In this document: positions 33,530 to 42,499 of the stretch, piece after piece
Layout of the letters: every line of letters starts with the position of its first letter
How positions within the stretch are numbered: the stretch's first letter is position 1
Notes under the pieces: model-generated
Seen by the model: the letters and a program-made list of their open reading frames with translations, nothing else
Told to the model about the DNA's origin: nothing
Database searches by the model: none
Position numbers and translations under genes: made by a program
Source of the DNA: Gordonibacter sp034932485
Lineage (GTDB): Bacteria > Actinomycetota > Coriobacteriia > Coriobacteriales > Eggerthellaceae
NCBI GenBank assembly: GCA_034932485.1
Contig: JAYFOQ010000019.1
Coordinates: forward strand, 65,360-129,359
Direction: 5' to 3'
DNA length: 64,000 nucleotides

Positions 33530-34912
33530 ATGAAAGAGATGCAGTCTATTTTGAAATCGCAGGGCGTGTTCCCTATTCTGGGTCTGAGCTTGCCGCTTGC
33601 ATGGATTTACGGGCCGTTTTTAAGCGGCGAGTTGTTCTATATCTGCTTCCATTCAAGCTTCGGCTGCACGCTGCTCGCCCTTGCACTGTGGTACTCTCGC
33701 CGCCCGCAAAGCAGCCCGGCGTTCGCGCGCGCACCCTGGATTGCGGCGGCGTTGATGTGCTTCGCACCGCTTTCTGTGTTCTTGTTTTCCGGCGGCCCCG
33801 AAGTAGTGCTGGTGGCGTGCGGAATACTGAGCGGCGCGGGCGGTGCCTACTGCTTCTGCCAATGGTTTTATATGTTCTGCGCGCTTCCTGTGAAACGCGC
33901 AGTCAACTATACGCTTCTGGCGTTCTCGTTTTCGTCGTGTATCCGGTTCGTTCTCGTACTGCTCTCTGGCGTACTCGATCCCGTAGCGGGCATCGCGCTC
34001 ATGGCCATCCCCTTTCTTTCCGGTTTGGCGCTGCAAAAGACACGCGCAATGCCGGAAATCAAAGGGTACGCGCCTGCTTCGAGCACGCCTTCGGCCGAAG
34101 CAAAGGGCAAGCACCTCTCAGGCTTCCTGATCATCGTGGCAGAAATCGTCGTCTACGGGCTGGTGTTCGGGCTGTTGCGCAATGGCATCAGCGAGTGGTC
34201 GAACTCGACAAGCTCGATGATCATGGGGCATTTGCTGCGCATCGTGTTGCCGCTGCTACTGTTTTTCTGGCTTGCTGCACGTGCCCAGAGCAAGCGCAGC
34301 GATGGGCTTCTGCGAGCCCTGCTGCTAGCCATCGTGTTCACCTTGCTGGCTGCGCTGTTTTTCGGAGGAGTAGCGGAATCGGTACTCTCGGCCATCGTGC
34401 TGGCCATGCGAAGCTTCGTATCCATCCTCATCTACCTGCTGCTGCTCGAGGCAACGCATCGCATGAGACTGCATCCTTGCTTCGTGTACGGCATAGGCCG
34501 TGCGGTGTACGAGCTTTCGCTCGTGGCAGGATTGCTGGTCTACGATCAGGCAATGGTCACGGGATTCTTCGAGGCGCTGCCTTTCAACGTAGTCTACTTC
34601 GCCGTTTCGTGCGTGCTGCTCCTGCTGCTGAACAGCTTCTCGCGCACCACGAGGCTGCCTTTTGTGCAACCGCCTCTTCCTTTCGCGGCCTCGTCCATCG
34701 ACGACCAGTGCGACCAGGTGGGCGAGCAATACTGTCTTACCGAGCGCGAAGTAGAAATAATGAAGCTTATCGGCAAGGGACGCAGCAAGAAATACATCGC
34801 CGGCACGCTTTACCTATCGGAAGACACGATACGTTGGCACACGAAGCAGCTTTACCGCAAGCTGGACATACACAACCGGCAAGAGCTTCTGACGAAGATC
34901 GGCATCGAGTAG
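33530..34912 (+). CDS. LuxR-family regulator with twelve-helix membrane sensor domain
   Basis: A 460-residue protein from the ATG at 33530, which has GAGGAGGGG before it; the frame opens at a TTG 15 bases earlier. About twelve hydrophobic helices fill residues 10-385. A LuxR/NarL helix-turn-helix closes the protein: LTEREVEIMKLIGKGRSKK and SEDTIRWHTKQLYRKL. This architecture is abundant in Eggerthellaceae, where such proteins lie beside respiratory reductase genes and are thought to sense the substrate. It is divergent from the flavoprotein operon and is its probable activator. GC-rich like that operon, so the two probably moved together. Confidence 0.88.
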   Translation: MKEMQSILKSQGVFPILGLSLPLAWIYGPFLSGELFYICFHSSFGCTLLALALWYSRRPQSSPAFARAPWIAAALMCFAPLSVFLFSGGPEVVLVACGILSGAGGAYCFCQWFYMFCALPVKRAVNYTLLAFSFSSCIRFVLVLLSGVLDPVAGIALMAIPFLSGLALQKTRAMPEIKGYAPASSTPSAEAKGKHLSGFLIIVAEIVVYGLVFGLLRNGISEWSNSTSSMIMGHLLRIVLPLLLFFWLAARAQSKRSDGLLRALLLAIVFTLLAALFFGGVAESVLSAIVLAMRSFVSILIYLLLLEATHRMRLHPCFVYGIGRAVYELSLVAGLLVYDQAMVTGFFEALPFNVVYFAVSCVLLLLLNSFSRTTRLPFVQPPLPFAASSIDDQCDQVGEQYCLTEREVEIMKLIGKGRSKKYIAGTLYLSEDTIRWHTKQLYRKLDIHNRQELLTKIGIE

Positions 34913-34939
34913 GGGCGACCGGAGCCCGCGTAACCGCCG

Positions 34940-35857
34940 CTAAAGTCGCACGCCCAGCTTCGCAAACTGCTCGTCAGAGAACGTAGCACCGGGAATCTCG
35001 CACAACGCGCTGGCAATACGATTCGCAAGCGACAGTGCCTCGTGCCACCCGTATCCGGCATTGCGCGCAGCCATGACAACGCCCACGTGGGCATCGCCCG
35101 CACCGATAGTGTCCACCACGTGCGCAGAGGGTGCCTCGACCAGCACCTGCCCTCCTTCGGCGAACACATGCGACCCGCGTGCGCCTTCGGTCACAATAAC
35201 CGCATTGCCACATTGGGCGGCAAGCTCGAATCCCGCAACCTCAAGCGAGACCGCCCCCGTGTACGACAGCGCCTCCAAATCGTTCAGATGCCAGATGGGC
35301 TTGAGCGCATTGATGCGCGCCGTCTTCCTCGCGTCCACTTCCTTGATGCGCGGGCCCGGCGCGTACACGAACTGGATGGCTGGATGCTGCTCCAAGAACT
35401 CGATGATCGCCCAGCCTGCATCACCCTCCAGTTCGTAGCCGTTCGCCACCGCCATACCGAAGCGCCCGGCATCTACGAGATGGAACCACGCAGGCTCGAA
35501 GAAGCGCTCGATGCCCGGCATGGTTATCATCGTGCGCTCGCCATCCGGCTCGACCAAGCAAATGCACGCACCGCAATCGCGCTCGCCTTCCACCTGCAGA
35601 ACCTCAAAACCGCGGCGTTCCAACTCTTCGGCAATGAAGGAAGCGTACACTCCCCGCCCAACGGGAACAAACGGAAAGCACGAGCCGCCCAGCTGACGCA
35701 CAATGTTAGCCGTGTTGAAGGCACAGCCGCCCACATGAGTCGAGCGCTCCCACAATACCGCGCCCTGCCCGGAAAGCGGCACCTGCGGCACCGGGCACAC
35801 CATGTCGACCATGGCCGATCCGATGGACAGTATCTCTTTTGGCCGAGTGCTCGTCAT
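34940..35857 (-). CDS. PfkB-family carbohydrate or nucleoside kinase
   Basis: A 305-residue ribokinase-fold enzyme. The N-terminal glycine motif GGCAFNTANIVRQLGG lies near 43-58 and the C-terminal signature DTIGAGDAHVG near 251-261, with the catalytic Asp and anion hole. PfkB kinases phosphorylate sugars, nucleosides or cofactor precursors; the substrate is not readable here. It lies 25 bases after porB on the same strand and probably shares that transcript, an unusual partner for a ferredoxin oxidoreductase. Confidence 0.88.
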   Translation of the reverse strand: MTSTRPKEILSIGSAMVDMVCPVPQVPLSGQGAVLWERSTHVGGCAFNTANIVRQLGGSCFPFVPVGRGVYASFIAEELERRGFEVLQVEGERDCGACICLVEPDGERTMITMPGIERFFEPAWFHLVDAGRFGMAVANGYELEGDAGWAIIEFLEQHPAIQFVYAPGPRIKEVDARKTARINALKPIWHLNDLEALSYTGAVSLEVAGFELAAQCGNAVIVTEGARGSHVFAEGGQVLVEAPSAHVVDTIGAGDAHVGVVMAARNAGYGWHEALSLANRIASALCEIPGATFSDEQFAKLGVRL

Positions 35858-35882
35858 CTCGCAGTTTCCCCTCGTTGAACCT

Positions 35883-36803
35883 TTATGCCGTCCAATCGCG
35901 TCGCATGGCTTCCCACTTCACATCGCGACCGTGCACAACCGCCGCCACGTCGTCGTCACTCAGCGCCTTGAAGCGGCCTTGACGGCGCAAGTAGGCCTCG
36001 ACGCTGGCGAACTCGCGGGGGTTGCGGTTCAGCTTGAAGCGTCCGCCCGGCCGCTCGCACTCCTGGCCGCCCTCGTATTCGGCCAGGTACCACAGGCCCG
36101 TGTCCACGATATCCTTGGCGATATCCACCGTCTCATCGACATCGCAGCCCCAACCTGTGGGACACGGCGCGATCACGTGGATATAGCGCGTACCCTTGAT
36201 GTCGCGCGCCCGCTCAACCTTGCGGATGAAGTCGTTCAGATAGCCGATGGACGCCGTGGCAGCATAGGGAATGTCGTGCGCGGCGACGATCTCGAACAGG
36301 TTCTTCTTCTGCGTCAGGCAGCCGCGCACATTCGACCCAGCCGGCGTCGTGGTGGTCTTGGCGCCGAACGGCGTGAGTGAACTCTTCTGAATTCCCGTGT
36401 TCATGTAAGCTTCATTGTCGTAGCAAATATAAAGGATGTCGTCGTTGCGATCGATAGCGCCCGACAATGCCTGCAAGCCGATGTCGGCCGTTCCTCCGTC
36501 ACCTGCAAAACCAACGACTGTACAGTCATCGGGCTTCTTGCCCTGCGCGCGCAAGCCCGCCTCAATACCCGTGAGTACGGCAGCTGTAGCAGCAAAGGGC
36601 GTGATCATAGCATTGTTCGAGAAACAAAGCTGCGGAAAGTTGAACCCAACCGCACTCATGCAGCCCGCTGGCAGTGCGGCAACCGCATGCGGACCCAGCA
36701 CCTTCATGGCAGCGCGCACGGCGAGCGACCCTCCACAGCCCGCACAGGCCTTGTGTCCAAAGAAAAACTCGTCGTTGGCAATGTTTTTAGCGTTCAAGGC
36801 CAT
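35883..36803 (-). CDS. porB: 2-oxoacid:ferredoxin oxidoreductase, beta subunit (pyruvate type)
   Basis: A 306-residue thiamine-diphosphate subunit. CAGCGG near the N-terminus, the ThDP motif GDGGTADIGLQALSGAIDRN near 104-123 and YDNEAYMNTGIQ near 135 are typical of PorB. The last motif is shared with pyruvate and 2-oxoisovalerate enzymes; pyruvate is the most likely substrate. The reaction makes acetyl-CoA, CO2 and reduced ferredoxin. Its ATG follows the alpha subunit stop by two bases. Confidence 0.9.
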   Translation of the reverse strand: MALNAKNIANDEFFFGHKACAGCGGSLAVRAAMKVLGPHAVAALPAGCMSAVGFNFPQLCFSNNAMITPFAATAAVLTGIEAGLRAQGKKPDDCTVVGFAGDGGTADIGLQALSGAIDRNDDILYICYDNEAYMNTGIQKSSLTPFGAKTTTTPAGSNVRGCLTQKKNLFEIVAAHDIPYAATASIGYLNDFIRKVERARDIKGTRYIHVIAPCPTGWGCDVDETVDIAKDIVDTGLWYLAEYEGGQECERPGGRFKLNRNPREFASVEAYLRRQGRFKALSDDDVAAVVHGRDVKWEAMRRDWTA

Positions 36804-36805
36804 GG

Positions 36806-38014
36806 TTACCGCCCCCCTTCCGTAACGTACTCATCGGCAGGAGAATCAATTCCTAAAAACGATACGCGAGGCATGCCGGTCGCGCCGGCAACTACCTCGC
36901 CCAGTACGCCAAATATGCCAACCATCTGGGCATCCGATATATCGTCGCCGCCTAAGCCGCCCACAAAATTAAAAGTAGGCACCGTTGCCCCTGCCTGCTG
37001 CAAAGCGGAATTCACATTCGTGAACACCGTGCCTTCCGCGCCAAACGACACGTCTTTTTCCAATACGCCCACCGCTTTCGTCTTTGCAAGCGCGCGGGCA
37101 ATAAGCGTACTCGGCATCGGGCGCAGGTAGCGAATGCGCAGTAGTCCAACGCGCTTGCCCGCTGCGCGCAAGTCGTCCACCACGGTGCGAACAAGCCCAG
37201 CAATAGACCCGAGCGTGACCAGAACGCAATCGGCATCCTCACAGCAATACGCTTCAACCATGCCGGGGTACTGGCGCCCAAACACCTCAGCAAAACGTGT
37301 TTCCACCTCATCGATCACTGCAGGGGCATCGAGCATGTCTTTATGTTCCCAATACTTGAAATAGCGGTTGTAGTCCGGTCCCGCCGAGAAACCAATATTT
37401 GTCGGGCAGTCGAAATCGAAGCAATTGCTTGCTGCTTTATACGGCGGCAAGAACGCATCGGCCTGCTCGGGTTCGGGCACCTCGACCGTCTCGTAGGTAT
37501 GCGTAAGCGCGAAACCATCTAGGTTCACCATAACCGGGGTACTCACCGCCGGATTCTCTGCCACCGCATAGGCCATAAGAGCAAGATCAAGCGCCTCCTG
37601 ATTGCTCTCGGCATATACCTGTATCCATCCATGGTCCAACAATGCCAGCGAATCGCGCTGGTCGCCGTAGATATTCCATGGTAGAGCGGTCGCACGGTTT
37701 GCGTTCATCATAACGATGGGAAACCGCCCGCCCGACGCATAGGTTAAGCACTCGGCCATATACATAAGCCCTTGGCTCGAAGTAGCCGTAAACGTGCGAG
37801 CACCGGTGGCCGACGCGCCGATAGCGCACGATAGCGCCGAATGCTCCGACTCCACATGCACGTATTCAGCTTCAAGAGACCCCTCCTCAACCATCTCACT
37901 CAAGCGCTCTACCACCACGGTCTGCGGGGTAATGGGATAGGCTGAGATTACCTGCGGACGAGCCAAGCGCACGCCTTCAGCTAGCGCTTCATCGCCGGAA
38001 AGAAATCGCTTCAT
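36806..38014 (-). CDS. porA: 2-oxoacid:ferredoxin oxidoreductase, alpha subunit
   Basis: A 402-residue PorA. It begins MKRFLSGDEALAEGVRLARP with the family pattern SAYPITPQT near 24 (the substrate-binding loop), then ESEHSALSCAIGAS near 56 and TSSQGLMYMAE near 78. The C-terminal transketolase-like domain II is present. Its start overlaps the stop of the gamma-delta gene (TAATG). With PorB and PorGD it forms the full enzyme in the cytoplasm. Confidence 0.9.
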   Translation of the reverse strand: MKRFLSGDEALAEGVRLARPQVISAYPITPQTVVVERLSEMVEEGSLEAEYVHVESEHSALSCAIGASATGARTFTATSSQGLMYMAECLTYASGGRFPIVMMNANRATALPWNIYGDQRDSLALLDHGWIQVYAESNQEALDLALMAYAVAENPAVSTPVMVNLDGFALTHTYETVEVPEPEQADAFLPPYKAASNCFDFDCPTNIGFSAGPDYNRYFKYWEHKDMLDAPAVIDEVETRFAEVFGRQYPGMVEAYCCEDADCVLVTLGSIAGLVRTVVDDLRAAGKRVGLLRIRYLRPMPSTLIARALAKTKAVGVLEKDVSFGAEGTVFTNVNSALQQAGATVPTFNFVGGLGGDDISDAQMVGIFGVLGEVVAGATGMPRVSFLGIDSPADEYVTEGGR

Positions 38015-39117
38015 TACGCACCAGCCTCACTTTCAAACCCACCGGCAGACATGCTTTCTAACGCAGCCCTTTCTGACAATGCGCCCCTTGGCACCCCTTC
38101 ACGCATACCCTTCGCTTCGTTGGCAAGCGCGTCTTTTTCGGAAATGAGGCTTATAGCATCTACCGGACAGACCTTGGCGCAGATGCCGCACCCTTTACAG
38201 AAATCGTAATCGATGGCGACAGAAGTTTTTGTTTGCGCTTTTTCTACTTTAAAAATGGTCCCATCCGGACAGTAAAAATAACACTGCAGGCATCCGGTAC
38301 AAGCATCCTGGTTGATAAGAGGACGCTCGTTGCGCCACCCTGCATTCTTTGCAACCAAGTGCCCCGCTTCGAAACAAGTAGTATGTGCAAAGCTATCCGG
38401 ATCAAGCGTCACACTGCGAAGCGTGGGAATGCTTGCACTTGGGCGGGTTGAGGATTCATTTTTTTCTAACGTACTGTCAACGTTCCGAGAGCAAGCAGCA
38501 CCCTTCTCATCTGCCAAGATGCAAGTTTTCACTTCATCACTCAAGGGTGCGCAGGTTCCCTCATCTGCGCCCACTTCTTGCACTGAGCCTTGCTCCCCTG
38601 CATCCAACTGCTCTCGCACGGTATCGATAATGGCAATATTTTTGGCATGCAGCTTTTCGGGCATATACTGGCGGATAGCTTCCTTCACATCCTCAGCTTC
38701 AACCTGATTGCACAGTTTCGAAAGCGCACCAAGAAGCACCGTGTTCGGGATAGGTCTTCCCAGAATAGATGCCGAGATTCCATCGGCATCCAGAGCCTTT
38801 ATACGCTCGTCATCGAAATGCTCGGTACTATTTACGAGCACCGTTCCGCCTGGCTTTAGCTCGGCATCCCATCCGTCACCCAATAACGTGTCATCCAAAT
38901 AGACCACGTAGTCGGCTTTCTTAATGGCGCTCCGGTCGCCAATGGAGGCATTCGCAATCTTAGTGTATGCCCGCATAGGAGCACCGCGCCGCTCGGGTCC
39001 AAATGCTGGAAAGGCCAGCGCACAGCAGCCCTCCTTCATCGACGCCGCCGCGCCCAACAGCCGGGCTGCCGTAAACGCTCCTTGGCCGCCTCGACCGTGC
39101 CAAAGCACTTCGATCAT
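38014..39117 (-). CDS. 2-oxoacid:ferredoxin oxidoreductase, fused gamma-delta subunit
   Basis: A 367-residue fusion from the ATG at 39117 with AGGAG seven bases before; the longer open frame upstream has no ribosome site. Residues 1-~185 are the gamma subunit (HGRGGQGAFTAARLL ... AFGPERRGAPMRAY). A ~75-residue polar linker follows, then an 8-iron ferredoxin delta domain: CTGCLQCYFYC and CKGCGICAKVC near 290-335. Gamma and delta are usually separate genes; the fusion fixes the ferredoxin to the core. It leads the por operon, so it is translated first. Confidence 0.88.
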   Translation of the reverse strand: MIEVLWHGRGGQGAFTAARLLGAAASMKEGCCALAFPAFGPERRGAPMRAYTKIANASIGDRSAIKKADYVVYLDDTLLGDGWDAELKPGGTVLVNSTEHFDDERIKALDADGISASILGRPIPNTVLLGALSKLCNQVEAEDVKEAIRQYMPEKLHAKNIAIIDTVREQLDAGEQGSVQEVGADEGTCAPLSDEVKTCILADEKGAACSRNVDSTLEKNESSTRPSASIPTLRSVTLDPDSFAHTTCFEAGHLVAKNAGWRNERPLINQDACTGCLQCYFYCPDGTIFKVEKAQTKTSVAIDYDFCKGCGICAKVCPVDAISLISEKDALANEAKGMREGVPRGALSERAALESMSAGGFESEAGA

Positions 39118-39179
39118 ACATCTCTCCTGTTCCGCTCTCATGCCTGATCGTTCAAGTATAGCGCTCCTCTGCCGTAGCA

Positions 39180-39209
39180 CCTCCCTCACTTCTTCGCGCG
39201 TGAGGGAGG
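39180..39209 (-). promoter_or_regulatory. Strong hairpin in the por leader
   Basis: CCTCCCTCAC and GTGAGGGAGG form a perfect 10-bp stem about 60 bases upstream of the por operon start, with no T run on either strand. On the reverse strand it would fold in the 5' leader. Confidence 0.45.
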
Positions 39210-39323
39210 CGCGTCCAGTGGCTATAAGACATCGAATTGCATCTACCCCTTGCCTCAATCTTTTGCTTTCTTGAAAGGTTTGTTGTTTGCTGATGAACAT
39301 CAGGGGTCGTTGCGCCAATGAAC

Positions 39324-39329
39324 TATAAT
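39324..39329 (+). promoter_or_regulatory. -10 box of the flippase gene
   Basis: Consensus TATAAT 41 bases before the ATG at 39370. No good -35 is visible. Confidence 0.4.
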
Positions 39330-39369
39330 CGGCAAGAATGCATACAAGAAAAAGGAGCCGTAGGCCGGC

Positions 39370-40974
39370 ATGACGCACGATACATTCGACAACGATCAAG
39401 GCGCGACACCAGCGCAGCAGCAAGCCGACAAAACGGCGAGCCAAACACCTGTCGAAGACATTCCTGCAGGATTCCTTGATCGCAAGCCTCATCGAGACAG
39501 AAAGCCACCCAAGCAACATAAACCAAACTTTGTCACACGCATTGTAAACCAATGGTTCAACCGCCTAATGGGCGCCGTCTCAACGCGTACCCTCGCCGGG
39601 CAGGAAGAAGAATACGAAGCACACCGCACCACACGCGACTATGTGTGGAACACCATTGGCATTGGCGCGTGGGGCATGGTTTTCCCCATTCTTACGATTA
39701 TCGTAACTCAATTGGTGGGTGTAGAGCAGGCCGGTATGTTCTCGCTAGCCTTTGTTACCGGCACCCTCTTAATGATTGTGGCAAATTACGGAGTGCGTAC
39801 CTACCAGGTATCCGATGTAGGTGAGACTCATTCCTTTTCTGATTATCAGGTGAACCGCTGGATTACGTGTGCACTTATGGTGGTGATTGGACTTGCCTAT
39901 TGTGCGGTTCGTGGCTACAGCGGAGACATGCTCACCATTAGCATTGGTGTATATTTATACAAGATGATTGACGGCCTTGCGGATGTATACGAAGGTCGCC
40001 TTCAGCAGGTGGATAAGCTGTACCTTGCGGGTATTTCTCAGGCATTCCGCTCTATCGTTGCCTTTGTCGCATTCGCGCTGTGCCTGCTTATTACTCGCAA
40101 TATCGGCGTAGCGAGTATCGCTATGGCCATTGCCGCTGCAGCCACTTTTGTAGTTGTTACCTTTCCCCTCACGCTCTTCGAAACGCCCAAGTCGCGTCGA
40201 GTTAGCCTTGGAAGCATCGGTTCACTATTCAAGCAGTGCTTCCCCTTATTCGTAGCATTATTCATGTATGCGCTCATCGACAACATGCCCAAGTTCGTCA
40301 TGGAGGGCGTGCTTCCCTACGATAGCCAGCTTTACTTCAATGCCCTCTATTTTCCCGCACAAGGCATTCTGCTTACCGTCGGCTTTATCTATAAGCCTCT
40401 GTTGGTTCGCATGGCAAACGTTTGGGCCGACCCCGAAAAGCGCAAGCGATTCGACTTAATTATCGTGGCCATTATGGCAGTAATTGTGGTGCTTACCGCA
40501 GGCGTTGCACTCGTTATGGCGTGGTTCGGTATTACCGTTATGAGCTTCATGTATGGCATCGATTTCGAACAGTTCCGCGGCCTCTGTTTTATTATGCTGG
40601 CCGCAGGCGGTGTAACAGCAGCTATCGATTTTCTCTACCAGGTTATTACCGTGCTTCGTCATCAGCGTTCAGTTACCAAACTTTACCTTATTACGTTCGG
40701 GTTCTCGTTATTCATCCCCATTTTACTAGTGAATTTTACAGGGCTTCCTGGTGCGGTTATTGGCTATCTCATTGTGATGTGCATACTCTTGGTGCTGCTG
40801 GTATGGGAATATCTGCGCATTCGCATGGAGCTGTCACGTCAGACCAAGGCAGAGGCCGAAGCGGCCGCCGAAGCATCTCCCCTGCCCCTACGGTCCCGTC
40901 CCAGCGCCGCACGAGCCGAGCGCCAACGCCGTGAAGAAGTGCGTAAGAAGTGGGGTTCTGATGACCGTATCTGA
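39370..40974 (+). CDS. Polysaccharide flippase (Wzx/MATE-like)
   Basis: A 534-residue membrane protein of the MVF/Wzx superfamily. A polar ~70-residue N-terminus rich in Lys, Pro and Gln precedes about 12-14 helices (about 95-490). A charged tail rich in Ala, Glu and Arg ends it. Segments GMFSLAFVTGTLLMIVANYG and PLLVRMANVW fit lipid-linked oligosaccharide or polysaccharide flippases, which move undecaprenyl-linked units outward. No glycosyltransferases adjoin it, so the substrate is unknown. The ribosome site (AAGGAG) is farther than usual from the ATG. Confidence 0.8.
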   Translation: MTHDTFDNDQGATPAQQQADKTASQTPVEDIPAGFLDRKPHRDRKPPKQHKPNFVTRIVNQWFNRLMGAVSTRTLAGQEEEYEAHRTTRDYVWNTIGIGAWGMVFPILTIIVTQLVGVEQAGMFSLAFVTGTLLMIVANYGVRTYQVSDVGETHSFSDYQVNRWITCALMVVIGLAYCAVRGYSGDMLTISIGVYLYKMIDGLADVYEGRLQQVDKLYLAGISQAFRSIVAFVAFALCLLITRNIGVASIAMAIAAAATFVVVTFPLTLFETPKSRRVSLGSIGSLFKQCFPLFVALFMYALIDNMPKFVMEGVLPYDSQLYFNALYFPAQGILLTVGFIYKPLLVRMANVWADPEKRKRFDLIIVAIMAVIVVLTAGVALVMAWFGITVMSFMYGIDFEQFRGLCFIMLAAGGVTAAIDFLYQVITVLRHQRSVTKLYLITFGFSLFIPILLVNFTGLPGAVIGYLIVMCILLVLLVWEYLRIRMELSRQTKAEAEAAAEASPLPLRSRPSAARAERQRREEVRKKWGSDDRI

Positions 40975-41104
40975 TAATCCAGACCATATCATCCCAGGAG
41001 CAACACACAAGGTAGCTTACGATTCTTCGTTATTGACATCTTTCCCCGCCGCACCGAATCGCTACTAAGATTGCCCACCACACAAACCAACGAGGACACC
41101 GATC

Positions 41105-41677
41105 ATGCATGCCCGATTAGCCACTCAAGATGATTTACCCCAGATCAAGAGTCTTTTTAAAGCAATAGTGAAAAATATGGACACACAGGGCATCCAAATT
41201 TGGGATGACATATACCCTTGTGAATTCTTCGCCGAAGACATTGAATGCGAGCGACTGTACGTCCTAGAGATGCCAAACGATGTCAACACCAACAGTAATC
41301 CTTATGAATACGATGCGAGTAAGCCTACAACAAGCAGCAGCATCCTCGTTGCTGCCTTTGCTCTTTGCGGAGAGCCAGAAAACGCACACTGTGTGCAGTG
41401 GCAGGAGCGAGATGCCGAGGCGTTGTACCTCTATCGTCTTGGCGTGAGTGTTGAGCATGGAAGAAGGGGCGTTGGTGCAAGAGCCCTCGAAAAAGCCGCC
41501 ACCCTCGCACGACAATTAGGTGCCGAATATTTAAGATTGTTTGTTGTTGACGTCAACGAGCCCGCCATCAACCTTTATCTAAAAAGCGGCTATCACAAAG
41601 TAGCGGGTATACGCGATGAACCTCTGGGCGACGTAGTGTTGAAGGAGTACGGTTTTGAGCTGAATCTAGCCTTGTAG
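41105..41677 (+). CDS. GNAT-family N-acetyltransferase
   Basis: A 190-residue acetyltransferase. The acetyl-CoA loop is EHGRRGVGARALEKAATLAR near 120-139, followed by LRLFVVDVNEPAINLYLKSGYHKV, the GNAT motif B. The acceptor is unknown. GAGGA lies about nine bases before the ATG. A strong terminator follows. It is similar in layout to many small-molecule or ribosomal-protein acetylases in anaerobes. Confidence 0.88.
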   Translation: MHARLATQDDLPQIKSLFKAIVKNMDTQGIQIWDDIYPCEFFAEDIECERLYVLEMPNDVNTNSNPYEYDASKPTTSSSILVAAFALCGEPENAHCVQWQERDAEALYLYRLGVSVEHGRRGVGARALEKAATLARQLGAEYLRLFVVDVNEPAINLYLKSGYHKVAGIRDEPLGDVVLKEYGFELNLAL

Positions 41678-41783
41678 GAAAATCTTAGCTTATACGTTGA
41701 TAAGAGTCCTATAAACCAAAACCTACACCTCATTATAAAGTTATAAGGTGTACTCATTTCCAACAAAAGGTTATACCAAAACG

Positions 41784-41822
41784 GTAGGTGCCCCTCTACC
41801 GGCAAAGATGAGGGGCACCTAC
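41784..41822. terminator. Bidirectional terminator
   Basis: GTAGGTGCCCCTC at 41784 pairs perfectly (13 bp) with GAGGGGCACCTAC ending at 41822. On the reverse strand it is followed by CGTTTTGG. It lies between the convergent acetyltransferase and LysR-domain genes. Confidence 0.85.
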
Positions 41823-41825
41823 CTA

Positions 41826-42485
41826 CTAGAACCGTGCGTAACGCTCCAGATTCTTCTTAAGCGTATCCACGAAGCGCTGACCAACCTCGCTCAGATTTTC
41901 GCCCTTGCGCACCACATACCCTAGATGCAATTTCACGTCGGTATCAAGCGGTACGGTATTGAGCCCCGCCCCATCGGAGATTCCTACAAGAATACCGCTG
42001 GTCACCGTGTAGCCGTTCAGGGCCACAATAAGCTCGGAAAGCGAGGCGCGGTCGGTGCAGGCAATGCTCTTGGCGCGAGGCGTTGCTGCCAAGGCCTCTT
42101 CCGCGAACGCCACCGGAGAATCGGCGTTCTGCTCAAAATAGAGATACGGGTACTCTTCCATATCCTCCAAGGTTAAGCTCGAAGCATTTACCATGGGATG
42201 GCTTGCAGGTAGCGCCACGCGAGGAGCAGATTGGATAAGCTCCACAAATTCAAGACCAGCCGCGTCAAGCGCAGCATTCAACTCGTTAGCAGAGGCGGAT
42301 GTCTGGAACAACACCCCTAAGTCGCTCTGCCCATTAGCAACATCGTCAATAACGCCCTGCGTCGTGCGGTCGCGCAATGCGTAAGCATACGTGTCGCCAC
42401 CGAGCGCCAGCACCGTATGAGCGAATGTCTGCACGTTAAACAGGTAGTGCTGACCAGAAACGGCGAAAGTTGTTTGTTCTGTCAT
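41826..42485 (-). CDS. LysR-type effector-binding domain without helix-turn-helix
   Basis: A 219-residue protein that aligns from end to end with residues ~90-300 of the full LysR regulator at 44066: SGQHYLFNVQTF with STQHYAFSVQAF, then NGYTVTSGILVGI with SGYTISTGVLSAE, and the closing DVKLHLGYVVR with DERMQVGYIMH. The 5' end has its own ribosome site and the stop of the ligase gene lies 14 bases upstream, so this is a designed free domain, not a truncation by mutation. It is cotranscribed with the PaaK-type ligase. It may bind the same ligand and modulate or compete with the LysR. Confidence 0.8.
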   Translation of the reverse strand: MTEQTTFAVSGQHYLFNVQTFAHTVLALGGDTYAYALRDRTTQGVIDDVANGQSDLGVLFQTSASANELNAALDAAGLEFVELIQSAPRVALPASHPMVNASSLTLEDMEEYPYLYFEQNADSPVAFAEEALAATPRAKSIACTDRASLSELIVALNGYTVTSGILVGISDGAGLNTVPLDTDVKLHLGYVVRKGENLSEVGQRFVDTLKKNLERYARF

Positions 42486-42499
42486 AGCTTAGCCTCTCC

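Noticed and set aside
33601..34986. 461-residue second forward frame inside the LuxR regulator gene
   Set aside because: It is Arg/Ala/His-rich shadow coding caused by high GC. The LuxR frame has helices and a clear helix-turn-helix.
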